Source of the DNA: an uncultured Fibrobacter sp.
GTDB lineage: Bacteria; Fibrobacterota; Fibrobacteria; Fibrobacterales; Fibrobacteraceae
Assembly (NCBI GenBank): GCA_937891805.1
Contig: CALATK010000013.1
Location: forward strand, 1 to 64,000
Length of the DNA: 64,000 nt
Direction of reading: 5' to 3'
Position numbers and translations under genes: made by a program. The notes beneath the pieces were generated by a model, which was given only the letters and a program-made list of their open reading frames with translations, was not told the origin of the DNA and made no database searches. Of the stretch, positions 62,477 through 64,000 are shown in pieces (the stretch's first letter is position 1; every line of letters begins with the position of its first letter).

Positions 62477-63433
62477 ATGAAAAAAATTAAGGACATCATC
62501 GAGAAAATCAGGGGTAACCTGGTTTTCAAGATTTTCAAGGGAATTTACGGATTCATCAACTTCTTGCTGAGGTGTGTCCTTCTGATTCTCATCATCTATT
62601 CGGCGGTGTTCAGTATCGTGGCCTCCGTGGCCCTGTACAAGGCCTTTATTTACGGTTATAACTTGTACGACGGCGTACAGTCCCTGAAGGATACCCAGCC
62701 CGAGATGAGCCGCTACATGCAGGCTCTGGTGGATTCCAATCCGACGGTGAAAATCAAGCATACCTATGTGCCCCTGGATTCAATCAGCCCCTATTTGCAG
62801 AAGGCGGTGATTGCCAGCGAAGATGCCGGTTTCTATTTCCACCCGGGTTTTGACGTGAACGCCATCGCTGAGGCGTTGAACGCCAACAAGATGTCGGGCA
62901 AGACCAAGTTTGGCGGGTCCACTATCACGCAACAGCTGGCCAAGAACCTGTTCTTGAGCGGGGAACGCTCTTGGGAGCGGAAGTTCAAGGAGCTGGCCTA
63001 CGCACTTTTGATGGAACACGAGCTGGGGAAGGACCGCATTCTGGAACTTTACCTGAACTACGCCCAGTGGGGCAAGGATATTTTCGGATGCCAGGCGGCC
63101 TGCTCCACCTATTACAAGAAGAGTTGCAGCAAGCTCAGCGTGGACCAGGCCATCAATCTGGCGGCCATGCTGGCAAGCCCCGGCAAGCATCATCCCAACA
63201 TGCGGGAAAGCCAGTTCATGGCCAAGCGCCGGGCTGTCATCTACCAGAACATGTTCCCCAAGAAGGACAGCCTGCTGGTGGATTCCCTACGGCAGCTGAT
63301 GGCACCGCCTCCTGCTGCGGCTCCGGCAGCGACAGCGGCTGAACCTGTGGCGGCGCCCGTCGCTCCTGCTGCGCCTGAGGTTGTCGAAAGCCCCGCACCT
63401 GCGGAGCCTTCAGTTCCCGAGAACCCGGAGTAA
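62477..63433 (+). CDS. Monofunctional peptidoglycan transglycosylase (GT51)
   Basis: A 318-residue membrane-anchored transglycosylase (MtgA/PBP1 glycosyltransferase fold). An N-terminal helix (about 20-55) is followed by the GT51 domain: 'AVIASEDAGFYFHPGFD' (catalytic Glu), 'GGSTITQQLAKNLFLS' and 'KFKELAYALLMEHELGKDRILELYLNYAQWG'. The last 45 residues are Pro/Ala-rich. No transpeptidase domain follows. Its 3' end overlaps the convergent secretion ATPase gene by 24 bp. Confidence 0.88.
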   Translation: MKKIKDIIEKIRGNLVFKIFKGIYGFINFLLRCVLLILIIYSAVFSIVASVALYKAFIYGYNLYDGVQSLKDTQPEMSRYMQALVDSNPTVKIKHTYVPLDSISPYLQKAVIASEDAGFYFHPGFDVNAIAEALNANKMSGKTKFGGSTITQQLAKNLFLSGERSWERKFKELAYALLMEHELGKDRILELYLNYAQWGKDIFGCQAACSTYYKKSCSKLSVDQAINLAAMLASPGKHHPNMRESQFMAKRRAVIYQNMFPKKDSLLVDSLRQLMAPPPAAAPAATAAEPVAAPVAPAAPEVVESPAPAEPSVPENPE

Positions 63434-64000
63434 TTCCTCTTTTTTGACAAGCCCGCCCTGTACAAGTCTGCTGGCGTATTCCTGCAGCGTTCCGTCGGTG
63501 TAGGCGCCGTCGGGTCCTAACAGTTCTAGTGCAGCGATGCGCCCGCCGGTCTTTTTCCGCAAAAGCCTCTGGGTCATTACGCCCAGCAGGGAGTCCTGCA
63601 GTGATGCTTGAGAAATTCCCAGGTCTTGGAGTCGTGCAAAGGCTCCCTTTGCACTGTTGGTGTGTAACGTCGCAAGCACCAGGTGGCCCGTTTCTGCGGC
63701 GCGGAGCGCAATACGGGCGGTTTCTTCGTCCCGGATTTCACCTACCAGAATCACGTCGGGATCTTGCCGGAGTATGGAGCGGAGCGCCGCGGCGAAGGTA
63801 AACCCGCATTTTTCGTTGACCTGCACTTGGTTTGCGCCATTGAGGCTGTATTCCACCGGGTCTTCGATGGTGGTGACGTTTATCTTTTTCTGGATGATTT
63901 CACGCAGGCCCGCGTACAGCGTGGTGGTCTTGCCGCTGCCGGTGGGGCCTGTTATCAGGAACAGACCCTGGGGCATGGCGAAGATGCGCCGGAGTTCTGC
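63410..64000 (-). CDS. Type II secretion / type IV pilus assembly ATPase (GspE/PilB type), partial
   Basis: The 3' part (about 196 residues) of a secretion ATPase running off the right edge. Walker A ITGPTGSGKTTTLYAGL, the Asp/His boxes ('TTIEDPVEYSLNG' and 'GHLVLATLHTNSA') and Walker B 'QDPDVILVGEIRDEE' are intact. 'TTLYAGL' and the ATP-site layout point to the GspE/PilB class rather than the retraction ATPase PilT. The C-terminus ends soon after the ATPase core. Confidence 0.85.
   Translation of the reverse strand, partial: AELRRIFAMPQGLFLITGPTGSGKTTTLYAGLREIIQKKINVTTIEDPVEYSLNGANQVQVNEKCGFTFAAALRSILRQDPDVILVGEIRDEETARIALRAAETGHLVLATLHTNSAKGAFARLQDLGISQASLQDSLLGVMTQRLLRKKTGGRIAALELLGPDGAYTDGTLQEYASRLVQGGLVKKEELLRVLGN

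Overview
The window looks like a chromosomal segment of a Fibrobacter-type bacterium (Fibrobacteres). This is inferred from four things: a lipoprotein with the Fibrobacter succinogenes major paralogous (FISUMP) domain at 48594-49271; a family-5 cellulase with a C-terminal type IX secretion (T9SS) sorting tail; a PorQ-like outer-membrane protein; and promoter boxes of the Bacteroidetes/Fibrobacteres form TAnnTTTG. It is a gene-dense, mostly housekeeping region with two tRNAs. I see no rRNA, CRISPR array, prophage or intact insertion sequence.

Layout. Position 1-139 is a broken 5' end of a phosphatidylserine-synthase-like gene. 220-8726 (minus) holds a peptide-binding lipoprotein, a TPR/PQQ-propeller protein, and a LysM protein - 38-residue membrane peptide - histidine kinase - response regulator operon in which the kinase appears to start at CTG. 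8772-14539 (minus) holds a degenerate TrmA-like protein, a RepA/primase-like ATPase, a TrmH methyltransferase, a membrane-anchored 5-formyl-THF cyclo-ligase and RNase D. trpS and tRNA-Arg follow on the plus strand. 15915-28886 (minus) is a complex I operon ordered rel - unknown - nuoA - nuoBC (fused) - nuoD (internal TAG) - nuoHIJKLMN, with no nuoE/F/G. 29120-37153 holds mscL, a DMT transporter, coaE, an outer-membrane protein, a UDP-glucuronate decarboxylase, a T9SS-type GH5 cellulase, and plsC-ruvA-mqnE. 37225-42267 (plus) is lolA-like - MMPL exporter - ketoreductase - ketosynthase, resembling half of an aryl-polyene/flexirubin cluster. Next come a GT-A-like protein, PorQ, tRNA-Lys, a DHH phosphoesterase, gdhA, dut, a toxin-antitoxin pair, the FISUMP lipoprotein and ddh.

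50598-55110 (minus) is the most interesting block: a C39-like peptidase, an RLAN-RimK ATP-grasp ligase, a GCS2-type amino-acid ligase and an N-formylglutamate-amidohydrolase-like enzyme. Together they look like a system that makes, attaches and trims a small glutamate-containing peptide. The window closes with a His-rich COG0523 GTPase, an Rrf2 regulator, purC, two secreted proteins with internal duplications, a VanZ protein, murB, a short CHC2-Toprim primase, a GT51 transglycosylase and the 3' end of a GspE/PilB ATPase.

Themes. (1) The TAnnTTTG-like box lies only 4-8 nt before the start codon of many genes that lack a Shine-Dalgarno sequence, suggesting widespread leaderless mRNAs. (2) Gaps between genes are filled with degenerate 7-bp-period repeats, palindromic REP-like units and one MITE-like element. 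(3) Respiration (11-subunit complex I) and menaquinone synthesis through futalosine (mqnE) are both represented. (4) Cell envelope and lignocellulose functions are prominent. All function calls come from reading the sequence; none was checked by a database search.
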